Shown one piece after another: positions 1 through 8,306 of a DNA stretch of 61,567 nt. Position numbers and translations under genes: made by a program. Position 1 is the stretch's first letter; each line of letters opens with the position of its first letter. Under the pieces are notes generated by a model. It was given only the letters and a program-made list of their open reading frames with translations, was not told where the DNA came from and made no database searches. Location of the stretch: NCBI GenBank assembly GCA_024693045.1, contig JAILLQ010000017.1:1-61567 (forward strand), read 5' to 3'. The stretch is from Treponema sp. GTDB lineage: Bacteria > Spirochaetota > Spirochaetia > Treponematales > Treponemataceae.

Positions 1-1632
1 TTAATCGGTCAGTTTGGGGTTGGTTTTTATTCAGCATTTATGGCCGCTAAAAAAATCGATGTTTACACCCGCAAGGCTGCCGGCGACGGAAAAATCTGGC
101 ACTGGAGCTCAGACGGAACTAATTCATACGACCTTGACGAAGTAGCACAGGACAGCGCAGAAGCAAAGCTTTACGGCTTTGATAAGGTAGAAAGAAGCGG
201 TTCTGCAATCGTTATGACTTTGAATGACGAAAGCAAGGAGTACGCCAGTCGCTGGAAGATTGAAGAACTCATCAAACGCTATTCAGACCACATTGCCTTC
301 CCAATTTACCTTCACTACGAAAAGAACGAATACGATGACAAGGGAAATGTAAAATCTACAGAAAACAAAGTTGACCAGGTAAATAGCGCCAGCGCCCTCT
401 GGAAAAAATCAAAGAGCGAACTTAAAGCAGAAGACTACAACGAATTCTACAAAACAATCGGTCACGACGGACAGGACCCTCTCCACTATGTTCACACACA
501 CGCAGAAGGAACTCAGGAATACACAACTTTGTTCTATGTTCCTCAGACAGCACCATTCGATATGTACCAGGCTGACTACAAGAGCGGCGTAAAACTTTAT
601 GTAAAACGCGTATTCATCACAGATGACGACCGTGAACTTTTACCAGCCTACCTCCGCTTTGTTCGCGGTGTAATCGACAGTGAAGACTTGCCATTGAATG
701 TAAGCCGCGAAATCCTTCAGCAGAACAGAATCCTTGAAAACATCAAGTCGGCTTCTGTTAAAAAACTCCTCAGCGAGTTCAAGAAAATGGGCGAAGCTGC
801 AGACAAGGCTAAAAAAGTTGAAGAAAGCGCCCGCTCAGAAGACGACAAAAAAGCAATTGAAAAGTGGAACAAGTTTGTAAAGAACTACAACCGCCCAATG
901 AAGGAAGGTTTGTACTCTGACTACGCAAACCGCGACGAAATTGCAGAAATCGTACGCTTTAAATCTACAGATGCAAGCGGCACTGGCGACGGCAACTACA
1001 CAAACTTTGCAGATTACGTTCAGCGAATGAAGCCGGAACAGAAGGCAATCTACTACATCACAGGCAGCGACGAAAAGAACATGCGTGCAAACCCGCTTCT
1101 TAAGGCTTATGTAAACAAGGGCTTTGAAGTACTTGTTCTTGACGACGACATCGACGAAATCGTAATCGGCGGCTACGGTAAATACAAAGACTTTGAACTT
1201 AAGGCTGTAAACCGCTCCGGAAGCGACGAAGACCTTGGCGTAGACAAGGAAGAAGCTAAAAAGAAGGAAGAAGAATTCAAGCCAGTAACAGAAAAGATTC
1301 AGAAGGCACTCGGCGACAAAGTTAAGGAAGTAAAACTCAGTAAAACTTTGAGCGGTGAAAACCCTTCTTGTATCGTAGTTGACGAAAACGACCCAAGCTG
1401 GCAGATGGTTCAGATGATGAAAGCTATGGGACAGCAGGGCCCAGAAATGAAGCCAATTCTTGAAGTAAACGGCGACCACCCAATCCTTGCAAAAGTTCGC
1501 GACAGCTCAGACCAGGCCTTTATTGCCGACGCTGCAGAAGTTTTGCTCGACCAGGCTTTGCTTATTGCCGGCGTAGAACTTAAAGAACCAGCTAAGTTTG
1601 TTGCTAGTTTAAATAATTTGCTCAGTAAATAA
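1..1632 (+). CDS. htpG: Chaperone HtpG (Hsp90), 5'-truncated by window edge
   Basis: ATP-dependent cytosolic Hsp90 chaperone. The frame is open from base 1 and begins inside the N-terminal ATPase domain with LIGQFGVGFYSAFM, the glycine-rich ATP-lid segment that lies near residue 115 of E. coli HtpG, so about 115 residues lie outside the window. The middle domain shows LYVKRVFITDDDRELLPAYLRF and the conserved SREILQQNRIL stretch; the C-terminal dimerisation part ends normally. An internal ATG at 40 is not the real start. It is followed by a hairpin terminator shared with the convergent gene. Identification is by family motifs and is very secure; the true start cannot be seen. Confidence 0.97.
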   Translation, partial: LIGQFGVGFYSAFMAAKKIDVYTRKAAGDGKIWHWSSDGTNSYDLDEVAQDSAEAKLYGFDKVERSGSAIVMTLNDESKEYASRWKIEELIKRYSDHIAFPIYLHYEKNEYDDKGNVKSTENKVDQVNSASALWKKSKSELKAEDYNEFYKTIGHDGQDPLHYVHTHAEGTQEYTTLFYVPQTAPFDMYQADYKSGVKLYVKRVFITDDDRELLPAYLRFVRGVIDSEDLPLNVSREILQQNRILENIKSASVKKLLSEFKKMGEAADKAKKVEESARSEDDKKAIEKWNKFVKNYNRPMKEGLYSDYANRDEIAEIVRFKSTDASGTGDGNYTNFADYVQRMKPEQKAIYYITGSDEKNMRANPLLKAYVNKGFEVLVLDDDIDEIVIGGYGKYKDFELKAVNRSGSDEDLGVDKEEAKKKEEEFKPVTEKIQKALGDKVKEVKLSKTLSGENPSCIVVDENDPSWQMVQMMKAMGQQGPEMKPILEVNGDHPILAKVRDSSDQAFIADAAEVLLDQALLIAGVELKEPAKFVASLNNLLSK

Positions 1633-1670
1633 TTTCTTGCCGATTTCTTTTGAACGACAATAATAAAATG

Positions 1671-1717
1671 GCGGTGTTTTTTTAGTATTTCTTTTACTGG
1701 AAAATCACCGCTATTTT
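1671..1717. terminator. Bidirectional terminator between htpG and the glycosidase-like gene
   Basis: GCGGTG (1671-1676) pairs with CACCGC (1706-1711), with T-runs inside the loop and after the right arm. It sits between two convergent genes and could serve both. The loop is long, so efficiency is uncertain. Confidence 0.5.
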
Positions 1718-2935
1718 TTAACCCCTTAACACTTGCCGTAAGTTTTCTACTTCTTCACTTGCTCTTTCTGCTTTCAAATCGCGCCAGTCAAAAAGAACAA
1801 TGCCTGTTACTTTTTTCTTTTGGTAACAGCTTTCTACTTGTCGGGCAATTATGTCGTTATATCTAAGCCATTCACTTACTTCATTGCCATCTTTTACATT
1901 ATCACCACAGCGATACAAACCTAAACCTATGTATAAAGCTACAGAGGTATTTTCCATTCGGCTAAGCCACTCTGCAAGGCAGTTTTCAAAAGCCCATGGC
2001 GCTGTATTTCCATTTGAAAGACGAGGTTCAAAGCCCCAGTATATTTGGGGAATCAAATAATCCACGAAACCTTCTTCCCCAAGCCACCTGTCCAAATCAA
2101 CTAAATATTTCTGGCTGCTCAACAAGTTTGAAAGATTCCCTGAAGGACTGATGCCAAAAACTGCATCAGGCAATTCTTCATGTACAGCCGCATATACAGA
2201 CTGAACTAAAGCCGAAACATTATCTTTTCTCCAGTTTTCAAGACTTTTATCCGAACCATATTTTTCCCAGTCAGCTTTATCAAAACTTAACTCTTCAACA
2301 GAATCATCAATGGCAGGATAAAAATAATCGTCAAAATGAACGCCATCCACATTATAATTTTGACACAATTCTCGGACTGCATTTGTAAAACCATTTAAGA
2401 CTTCCATGCTGCTAGGATTTAAAAAATAGGCTCCTCTATGGCATAAAATGTAACGGCTACCAATTTCTTCATCTGATTTCTTCCAGTCATACAAAATTGA
2501 ACCAGCTTGTATTTCTTCAAACTGGGCTTGATTTCCAACTCTATAAGGATTAAACCAGGCGTGAACCTCTATTCCAAGCGAATGTGCTTCTTCAATAAAA
2601 TATTCAAATGCATCAAAATCTTCGCTGAATTCATTTGTATAGGCTACATATTTTGAAAGCGGAAAATATGTGGATTTTTTATAGTAGGAATCGGAATGAC
2701 TATGAGCATGTAAGTAAATTACATTTAATCCCATATTTTTTACTTCTCCAACTAAATCGCTTACAGCTCTTTTAAATGCATCTTCTTCATGAGGAAGGGC
2801 ATTCCAATCAAAAAATGAAAACCAAACTCCCTTTACCTCCAGTTCAGCTGGCTTATGAGCAATTTTTCTTGTATTTACACAAGCGGAAAGAATAAATAAA
2901 GAGGCCAAAATTATAACAATACTTCTTTTCATCAT
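1718..2935 (-). CDS. Glycosyl-hydrolase-like lipoprotein (GHL10/DUF187, YngK-type)
   Basis: A 405-aa exported protein. Residues 1-19 form a lipoprotein signal peptide ending in the lipobox LSAC. The rest matches the glycosyl-hydrolase-like 10 (TIM-barrel) family in style: EVKGVWFSFFDWN near the N-terminus, NVIYLHAHSHSDSYY, a VHAWFNPYRVG strand, and VDGVHFDDYFYP, where acidic residues line the expected active site. The family is thought to cleave peptidoglycan- or polysaccharide-derived sugars, but no substrate can be read here. MM at the start gives two ATG choices 3 bp apart. It is divergent from the HD-GYP gene. The family call is from recognition, the substrate is unknown. Confidence 0.82.
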   Translation of the reverse strand: MMKRSIVIILASLFILSACVNTRKIAHKPAELEVKGVWFSFFDWNALPHEEDAFKRAVSDLVGEVKNMGLNVIYLHAHSHSDSYYKKSTYFPLSKYVAYTNEFSEDFDAFEYFIEEAHSLGIEVHAWFNPYRVGNQAQFEEIQAGSILYDWKKSDEEIGSRYILCHRGAYFLNPSSMEVLNGFTNAVRELCQNYNVDGVHFDDYFYPAIDDSVEELSFDKADWEKYGSDKSLENWRKDNVSALVQSVYAAVHEELPDAVFGISPSGNLSNLLSSQKYLVDLDRWLGEEGFVDYLIPQIYWGFEPRLSNGNTAPWAFENCLAEWLSRMENTSVALYIGLGLYRCGDNVKDGNEVSEWLRYNDIIARQVESCYQKKKVTGIVLFDWRDLKAERASEEVENLRQVLRG

Positions 2936-2996
2936 TTAAATTTCGGAAAAAATCAAACTTTTCTTACTTTTTTTCCCAAGAATATAAATTCTGTAA

Positions 2997-3009
2997 TATA
3001 ATAGTAAAG
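2997..3009 (+). promoter_or_regulatory. -10 box placing the start codon at the +1 position
   Basis: A perfect TATAAT (2997-3002) lies only 7 bp before the ATG at 3010 and no Shine-Dalgarno can be placed. This suggests a leaderless or nearly leaderless mRNA. No clear -35 is visible. Confidence 0.45.
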
Positions 3010-5391
3010 ATGAACGCAGATTGCATCACAGAAGAAGAGATTGTTTATTTCTTTAACAAATACAAGTATAACTCGGACCAGATATTCCACCTGGAAAGGC
3101 GCATTTTAAACGAATCCTACGATTTTGCAAAATGGCAGGAAATGTTAGCGGCTAATTCAAAGTTAACTCGGGCACACTTTTCAGAAAACGAATACCTTTT
3201 AGACGAATTTGTAAGACCTGCCATAAAAAATCCAGAACTACTTTCACCGGAAGCCATCCATTCATTTTTACTACATATAACTTTCTACCTGTTCGAAAAC
3301 AATATTGATTCACACATTACAGATGATTTAGTAAATGCAATTCTTGAAAAATGCCCAGACATTCCTCCTGTAGATCGCTTTGAAGCTTTAATAAATCTTG
3401 GAATCAGCAAAACAGTCACAATGTACGGTCCATATGAAGAGGCCATCAAATATTTTGAAGAAGCAAGTGAAATTTTCCCAGATTTTTCTGCAGCTCCAAA
3501 CCACGATACAAGAATCCATCTGGTATTCTGTAAAGTTTTTCAACTCTTGTGTATGTGTCTCTACAAAGTACCGGACTATAAAAAATTCGTAAAAATCATA
3601 AAAGATACAGAAAAAATGCTTAAGGGAGGAAATACTGCCCTTTATAAAAAAATGTGGGGCGACCATTCAGATTTTCCATTCCACATTTCACTTTTATTTC
3701 GATACTTTAGAATCTATGGTATTTTCCTGGCTGGGCAATGTAACTTTGAACTAAAAGACGACGATGAAGAAAATAAAAAAGCACTGGAAGAAATAATTAC
3801 CTGGACAACCTGTGAATACGCAACAGAATTTACAGAGGGAAAAATAAACCCTATGGTTTACACATTCTTTCAAAAACACAATTATCTTGAAAATAAGATT
3901 TCCAAGGAAGAATATTTTGAAGCTCTGTACACTCAATTTACAAATCTTTCAAATTCTCCGCTTTTTATTTATCCTGAACCAGCTTTTCCTATAGACGATG
4001 ACCCTGTTGATCCCCTTTTTGCAAACATGCTGGACAAAATGAAAATCTTCAACTGGTCTTTTTCTTATGCGTATATCTTAATTCCAGAATTATTTAAAAT
4101 TTCCGATAGCAAAGAAGTACATAAAAAGCTTACTGAAAATCTAGTAAAATATTATGAATGCAGTGTCTATGCAGAAAAAGGTTTTCAAACGGATATGTTT
4201 GTTTTTGACAATATCCGAACTGTTGCTGAAACTATAGAAAATGAGTCGGATTTTATTTCTTTTGTTCAAACAATATTTGTGCACAGAGAAATAACTTCAG
4301 CAATTCATTTTTCGATGGTTAGTAATCTTGCCGGAATATGCCTTTCTCATTTTATCGAATCTAATCCAGAACTATTTGTAACCGAAAACTATAAAACTTC
4401 AGAAGAAGTCAGGGATAACCGTACTAAACTTTTAGAATTCATAAAATATGCCGGCTATCTACACGACATCGGAAAAATCGGTAGAACAAATCTAGTTAAT
4501 CTTCACTTCAGAAAAATTACAGATTCCGAATATCAGAGGCTATCTGAACATACGAATCTCGGTTCCGAACTCATAGCAAACATTCCATATTTAGAAAAAT
4601 ACAGAGATATTATCCTTGGCCACCACAAATTCTATGACGGCTCCGAAGGCTACCCTAAAAATGTAGATATGTCATCTTCTCAATATAAAATTTTTATAGA
4701 TTTGATATCTATTTGCGACACAATTGATACTTCTACTGACTATAGAGGTAGAAATTATTCCCGCAAAAAAACATTTGATGACATTCTTGTTGAATTAAAA
4801 GAAATGAATACCAGATACTCTCCTGAACTGGTCAAAATCATCGATGAAGATGAAGCCTTAAAGGATGAATTACGCTATCTTACCAGCACTGGCAGAAATT
4901 ACACTTCATACGAAACCTATTTACGCTTTATTCAGCCAAATACGAATTTCTCGGAAGATGATATCAAAGAAGCCATTGAGTTGGTAAATCCTGATAAAAA
5001 TTCGCTAAAGAGCTTTTTCAAAAAAGTATTCCCTTCAAACTCTGATTCTGAAATTTCAACACATATTGACGATATTCTTGACGGTGAAAATACAACACTT
5101 TTTGCAATTCAAAATAAGAAAAATGAAATATTTGCACTTTTGAGCGGCAGAAAAATATATAACCTAACAAAGAATTTTTATGAATTTTCAATTTCAGAAA
5201 TCATTGTTCGACCAGAATACCGTAGAAAGGGCTGGGGAACAGAACTTTTAAAATTTACTACCGAAAACTTAAAGACAAAAAATATATCTGTCATTAAAAT
5301 AAACATTCCAAGTGATTACAGTACAGAAAGCTTCTTTTGGATTGAAGGCTTTACGAAAAAGAAACACTGCACTATGGAAAAGGATATATGA
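3010..5391 (+). CDS. HD-GYP phosphodiesterase-like protein fused to a GNAT domain
   Basis: A 793-aa cytosolic protein with no signal peptide or clear membrane segment. Residues 1-430 are helical and unrecognised, perhaps TPR-like. The HD-GYP region follows: HDIGKIG near residue 485, HTNLGSELI near 517, HHKFYDGSEGYP near 537. These carry the metal-binding His/Asp residues of cyclic-di-GMP phosphodiesterases. The last ~110 residues resemble a GNAT N-acetyltransferase (RPEYRRKGWGTELL, the acetyl-CoA loop, near 733). A plausible role is c-di-GMP breakdown linked to acetylation of an unknown target. The gene overlaps the next one by 4 bp (ATGA), so the two are translationally coupled. The domain pairing is unusual; enzymatic activity of either part is inferred. 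Confidence 0.8.
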   Translation: MNADCITEEEIVYFFNKYKYNSDQIFHLERRILNESYDFAKWQEMLAANSKLTRAHFSENEYLLDEFVRPAIKNPELLSPEAIHSFLLHITFYLFENNIDSHITDDLVNAILEKCPDIPPVDRFEALINLGISKTVTMYGPYEEAIKYFEEASEIFPDFSAAPNHDTRIHLVFCKVFQLLCMCLYKVPDYKKFVKIIKDTEKMLKGGNTALYKKMWGDHSDFPFHISLLFRYFRIYGIFLAGQCNFELKDDDEENKKALEEIITWTTCEYATEFTEGKINPMVYTFFQKHNYLENKISKEEYFEALYTQFTNLSNSPLFIYPEPAFPIDDDPVDPLFANMLDKMKIFNWSFSYAYILIPELFKISDSKEVHKKLTENLVKYYECSVYAEKGFQTDMFVFDNIRTVAETIENESDFISFVQTIFVHREITSAIHFSMVSNLAGICLSHFIESNPELFVTENYKTSEEVRDNRTKLLEFIKYAGYLHDIGKIGRTNLVNLHFRKITDSEYQRLSEHTNLGSELIANIPYLEKYRDIILGHHKFYDGSEGYPKNVDMSSSQYKIFIDLISICDTIDTSTDYRGRNYSRKKTFDDILVELKEMNTRYSPELVKIIDEDEALKDELRYLTSTGRNYTSYETYLRFIQPNTNFSEDDIKEAIELVNPDKNSLKSFFKKVFPSNSDSEISTHIDDILDGENTTLFAIQNKKNEIFALLSGRKIYNLTKNFYEFSISEIIVRPEYRRKGWGTELLKFTTENLKTKNISVIKINIPSDYSTESFFWIEGFTKKKHCTMEKDI

Positions 5392-6692
5392 TAAAAAGCA
5401 CAGGACACGCAGATTTACCTCTCCATACAGGAACTGTACCCCGATGGCTTGCAGACCGCATGCGAGATTTAGGCAGCCTGATAGTTGAATCTTTAATTTT
5501 AAATTACGGAAGAAAAGAAGTTCTAAGCAGACTTAGTGATCCCTTATGGTTTCAGTCACTTGGTTCAGTCCTTGGAATGGACTGGCATTCTTCTGGAATT
5601 ACAACAAGCGTAATGTACGCCCTAAAAAGAGGCTTGAATCCCCGTGCCAGTGAATTAGGGATTTATATCTGTGGCGGAAGAGGTAAGTATTCCCGTCGTA
5701 CTCCAGAAGAACTGCTAATGCTTTCTCAAAACTCTAATTTAGATGGAGAAGCCCTGGTTCGTTCCAGCCGCCTATGTGCAAAAGTTGATAATACAGCAGT
5801 TCAAGATGGATTCCAACTTTACCAGCACAATTTCATACTTTCATGCGAAGGAGATTGGGCTGTTGTTCAACAGGGAATGAACACTGATTCCCGCACAGCA
5901 CGCAGGTACCACTGGTGTTCAGAAAATTTACGCTCTTTTATCGATGAACCTCACTCTGCTGTTACAGGTGAAAATCAGGGTAAAATCCTGAACTTAACTG
6001 CAAATGAAGCAAATCCAACTCGGTCTGCAATTATGGATTTTACAAAAGAAAGTCCGGACAAGCTATTACATGAAATAAAAAAAATCGCCGACCCAGATTC
6101 TTCTTTTTCAATGGGTTACGGCGGTTCAAGTAAAAGTGTAAGCTTAGTTCCAAAAGAACAGAATTTACTTTTCCCCGAATATGCTGATTCCGCAGAAATT
6201 ATTTATACTGGCAGAAATATTACTATGCCGGCTCATCACGAAGTTTTAAAAGAAGATGTTGACCTAAAACGCCTTGGGGGAGTCCTAGCAACTGCATACG
6301 AATCTCATCCAGATAACTTTGAAAATCTGCTACTTACACCTGGACTGGGTCCTCGCACATTGCAGAGCCTGACTCTTGTAAGCGAGGTTATTCACGGAAC
6401 TCCAAGCCGATTCACTGACCCTGCCAGATTCAGTTTCGCCCATGGAGGAAAAGACGGTCACCCTTTCCCCGTTCCTCTAAAAGTATATGATCAATCAATA
6501 CGAGTCTTGCAAGACTGCATAGAAAAATCCAAACTTGGCTATAATGACAAAAGCGACTGCCTTCGCCGTCTGCACACAACAGCTTTAAACATAGAGCAAA
6601 ATTGTCAGCCTCTCGCAAATTTTGATGCAACCATAGCCAGAGAAAAAGCACATTCTAAGGAATGGGGCGGAAAAACAGTTTATGACAATTGA
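5388..6692 (+). CDS. DUF763 family protein
   Basis: A 434-aa soluble protein beginning TGHADLPLHTGTVPRWLADRM, the hallmark N-terminus of the DUF763 family found in archaea and scattered bacteria. Another conserved-looking stretch is SSGITTSVMYALKRGLNPRA. No catalytic function is established for the family, and a nucleic-acid role has only been suggested. The start overlaps the stop of the HD-GYP/GNAT gene by 4 bp, which indicates one operon. Length is typical of the family. Function unknown. Confidence 0.8.
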   Translation: MIKSTGHADLPLHTGTVPRWLADRMRDLGSLIVESLILNYGRKEVLSRLSDPLWFQSLGSVLGMDWHSSGITTSVMYALKRGLNPRASELGIYICGGRGKYSRRTPEELLMLSQNSNLDGEALVRSSRLCAKVDNTAVQDGFQLYQHNFILSCEGDWAVVQQGMNTDSRTARRYHWCSENLRSFIDEPHSAVTGENQGKILNLTANEANPTRSAIMDFTKESPDKLLHEIKKIADPDSSFSMGYGGSSKSVSLVPKEQNLLFPEYADSAEIIYTGRNITMPAHHEVLKEDVDLKRLGGVLATAYESHPDNFENLLLTPGLGPRTLQSLTLVSEVIHGTPSRFTDPARFSFAHGGKDGHPFPVPLKVYDQSIRVLQDCIEKSKLGYNDKSDCLRRLHTTALNIEQNCQPLANFDATIAREKAHSKEWGGKTVYDN

Positions 6693-6743
6693 ACTAATTT
6701 TGAAAAAATAATACTATTCTCTAGTAGGAAATAGGGAAATAGT

Positions 6744-7172
6744 ATGAAAATTTCAACACGTGGAAGATATGCGTTAAGATTTATGATTGATATCGCTCAG
6801 CATGGAAAAGATGTTTATGTTCCTCTCAAGGAAGTTGCTGAAAATCAGGATATTTCTATAAAATATCTTGAACAAATTACTTCTCTTCTAAGTAAATTCG
6901 GACTACTTCAAAGTGTTCGTGGCCCACAAGGTGGTTACAGATTGTCAAAAGATCCTTCTGAATACACCGTTGGCGAAATTTTACGAATTACAGAAGGAAG
7001 CCTTTCTCCTGTTTCTTGTCTTGAAGGTGCAGAAAATTTTTGTGACCGCAAAGAAACTTGTACAACGCTGAAAATTTGGGAAGGTTTAGATAAAATCATC
7101 AATGAATATCTGGATTCTGTCACCCTGGACAAGCTTCTTTTTGAGTGCGGCGTAAACGAATACGTTATCTAG
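6744..7172 (+). CDS. Rrf2-family transcriptional regulator, Fe-S type
   Basis: A 142-aa regulator with the classic Rrf2 N-terminus (MKISTRGRYALRFMIDIA), a winged helix (residues about 10-65) and the recognition part GLLQSVRGPQGGYRLSK. Three cysteines (SCLEGAENFC then CTTLK region) with spacing C-x7-C-x5-C can hold an iron-sulfur cluster as in IscR. Such proteins sense Fe-S, NO or thiols and repress local operons. No suf/isc genes lie nearby, so its regulon is not evident. The 52-bp upstream region contains the repeats AAATAGGGAAATAG close to the start, a possible autoregulatory site. Its 3' end overlaps the convergent methylase gene by 8 bp. Confidence 0.88.
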   Translation: MKISTRGRYALRFMIDIAQHGKDVYVPLKEVAENQDISIKYLEQITSLLSKFGLLQSVRGPQGGYRLSKDPSEYTVGEILRITEGSLSPVSCLEGAENFCDRKETCTTLKIWEGLDKIINEYLDSVTLDKLLFECGVNEYVI

Positions 7173-7947
7173 ATTTACTCAATTCATACAAAAGAATAGA
7201 AGCTGCCTGTGCAACATTTAAACTGTCCACTGGCGATTCTTCTACACCAAGTTTCATTCCTTCGTATGGAATAATTACCAATTCATCACAATTCTTTCGG
7301 GCTTCTTCAGAAATTCCGTGCTCTTCATTACCTAAAATAAGAATTGCTGGTTTTCCAGAACAAATCTTTTTGATTTCATCGCTGGAGCGGCTTCTTTCCG
7401 AAAGGTCTGTACCAATTCTCACCATCTTACCTTTTACAGCTTTAAGAAGTTTTTCAATTGAAAGAACAGAATAAATTTTTACATATTCCATTCCTCCTTC
7501 AGCAATTCGATAAGAACTTGTTGTTATTGCACTTGTTGCATCATCTTCAGGAATGATAATATTTTTAATTCCGAAGAAAGCAGCACTTCTTACTATCGCA
7601 CCAAAATTATTTGCATTTCCAATATGATCCAGAAGAATTGCGCTCTGACCGTATTCAATCCATGAATCTGTAATATCAGAATCAAGTGGTAAAATTTCAG
7701 GCATATAAATCATGGCAACTACGCCCTGATGATGAACAGTTCCGCTCAATTTTTCCAGTTCAGAAGAATCATTAACCTTATTATATATACCTTTACGCGC
7801 AGCCAGTTTTTTGCAAAGTCCACCAAAAAGAGGAGCAACTTCTTCTGTAAAATACAAACGGCGAATTTTGTCCCCGTGGAGTTTTTCAAGTTTTTTTACC
7901 GCTGCAAAACCACATACGGCAAGTTCGTTATTTTTCTTATTTCGCAT
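7165..7947 (-). CDS. TrmH/SpoU family 2'-O-methyltransferase (RlmB-like)
   Basis: A 260-aa SAM-dependent RNA ribose methyltransferase. The N-terminal substrate-binding part includes VCGFAAVKKL and HHQGVVAM. The SPOUT trefoil-knot domain carries motif 1 (LLDHIGNANNFGAIVRSAAFFG), motif 2 (LILGNEEHGIS) and motif 3 (VDSLNVAQAASILLYEL), covering the usual Asn, Glu and Ser/Asn positions. RlmB methylates G2251 of 23S rRNA, but related members act on tRNA, so the exact target is not certain. Single gene, convergent with the Rrf2 gene. Confidence 0.88.
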   Translation of the reverse strand: MRNKKNNELAVCGFAAVKKLEKLHGDKIRRLYFTEEVAPLFGGLCKKLAARKGIYNKVNDSSELEKLSGTVHHQGVVAMIYMPEILPLDSDITDSWIEYGQSAILLDHIGNANNFGAIVRSAAFFGIKNIIIPEDDATSAITTSSYRIAEGGMEYVKIYSVLSIEKLLKAVKGKMVRIGTDLSERSRSSDEIKKICSGKPAILILGNEEHGISEEARKNCDELVIIPYEGMKLGVEESPVDSLNVAQAASILLYELSKSR

Positions 7948-7991
7948 ATCAATGATTATAAAGATTGATTAATTCTAGGGCAATGCTGCTT

Positions 7992-8297
7992 CTACCAGGT
8001 CTTTACCAGAGCTTCCAGTTCATCTAGCATAGACAAAATTTCAGATTTATTTTCACCTGAATAATTTTGAGCTTTTTTGGCCAACTTCATAAAAAAATCC
8101 TGCATGGGAATAAGTTTATCCATTGGAACCTTTTCTGTATCATATTCAACCAAAACGCTACCTGTAAGGGGATTGTTTTCAACCTTTTCTACAGAAGAAG
8201 AACTTTGCAAAATAGCTTTTGCCTTATTTACTAATTCAGTTTCCTTAAAAATTGGAGCCCTAAGCCTAACTCTTCCAGGGAAAAAACTTGTTATCAT
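7992..8297 (-). CDS. Small HMA_2-like metal-associated domain protein
   Basis: A 101-aa protein beginning MITSFFPGRVRLRAPIF. The PGRxRLR motif also starts the neighbouring ATPase (LPGRLRILYN) and is typical of the HMA_2 group, which keeps the ferredoxin-like fold of heavy-metal-associated domains but lacks the CxxC metal site. It lies 9 bp downstream of the ATPase gene and is surely co-transcribed. It may be a regulatory or accessory domain of that pump. Metal binding is not evident, since no cysteine is present. Confidence 0.7.
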   Translation of the reverse strand: MITSFFPGRVRLRAPIFKETELVNKAKAILQSSSSVEKVENNPLTGSVLVEYDTEKVPMDKLIPMQDFFMKLAKKAQNYSGENKSEILSMLDELEALVKTW

Positions 8298-8306
8298 ATA
8301 CTTTCC

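Noticed and set aside
835..1479. 214-codon ORF antisense to htpG
   Set aside because: It lies opposite conserved HtpG codons and is Phe/Val/Cys-rich, typical of an antisense shadow.
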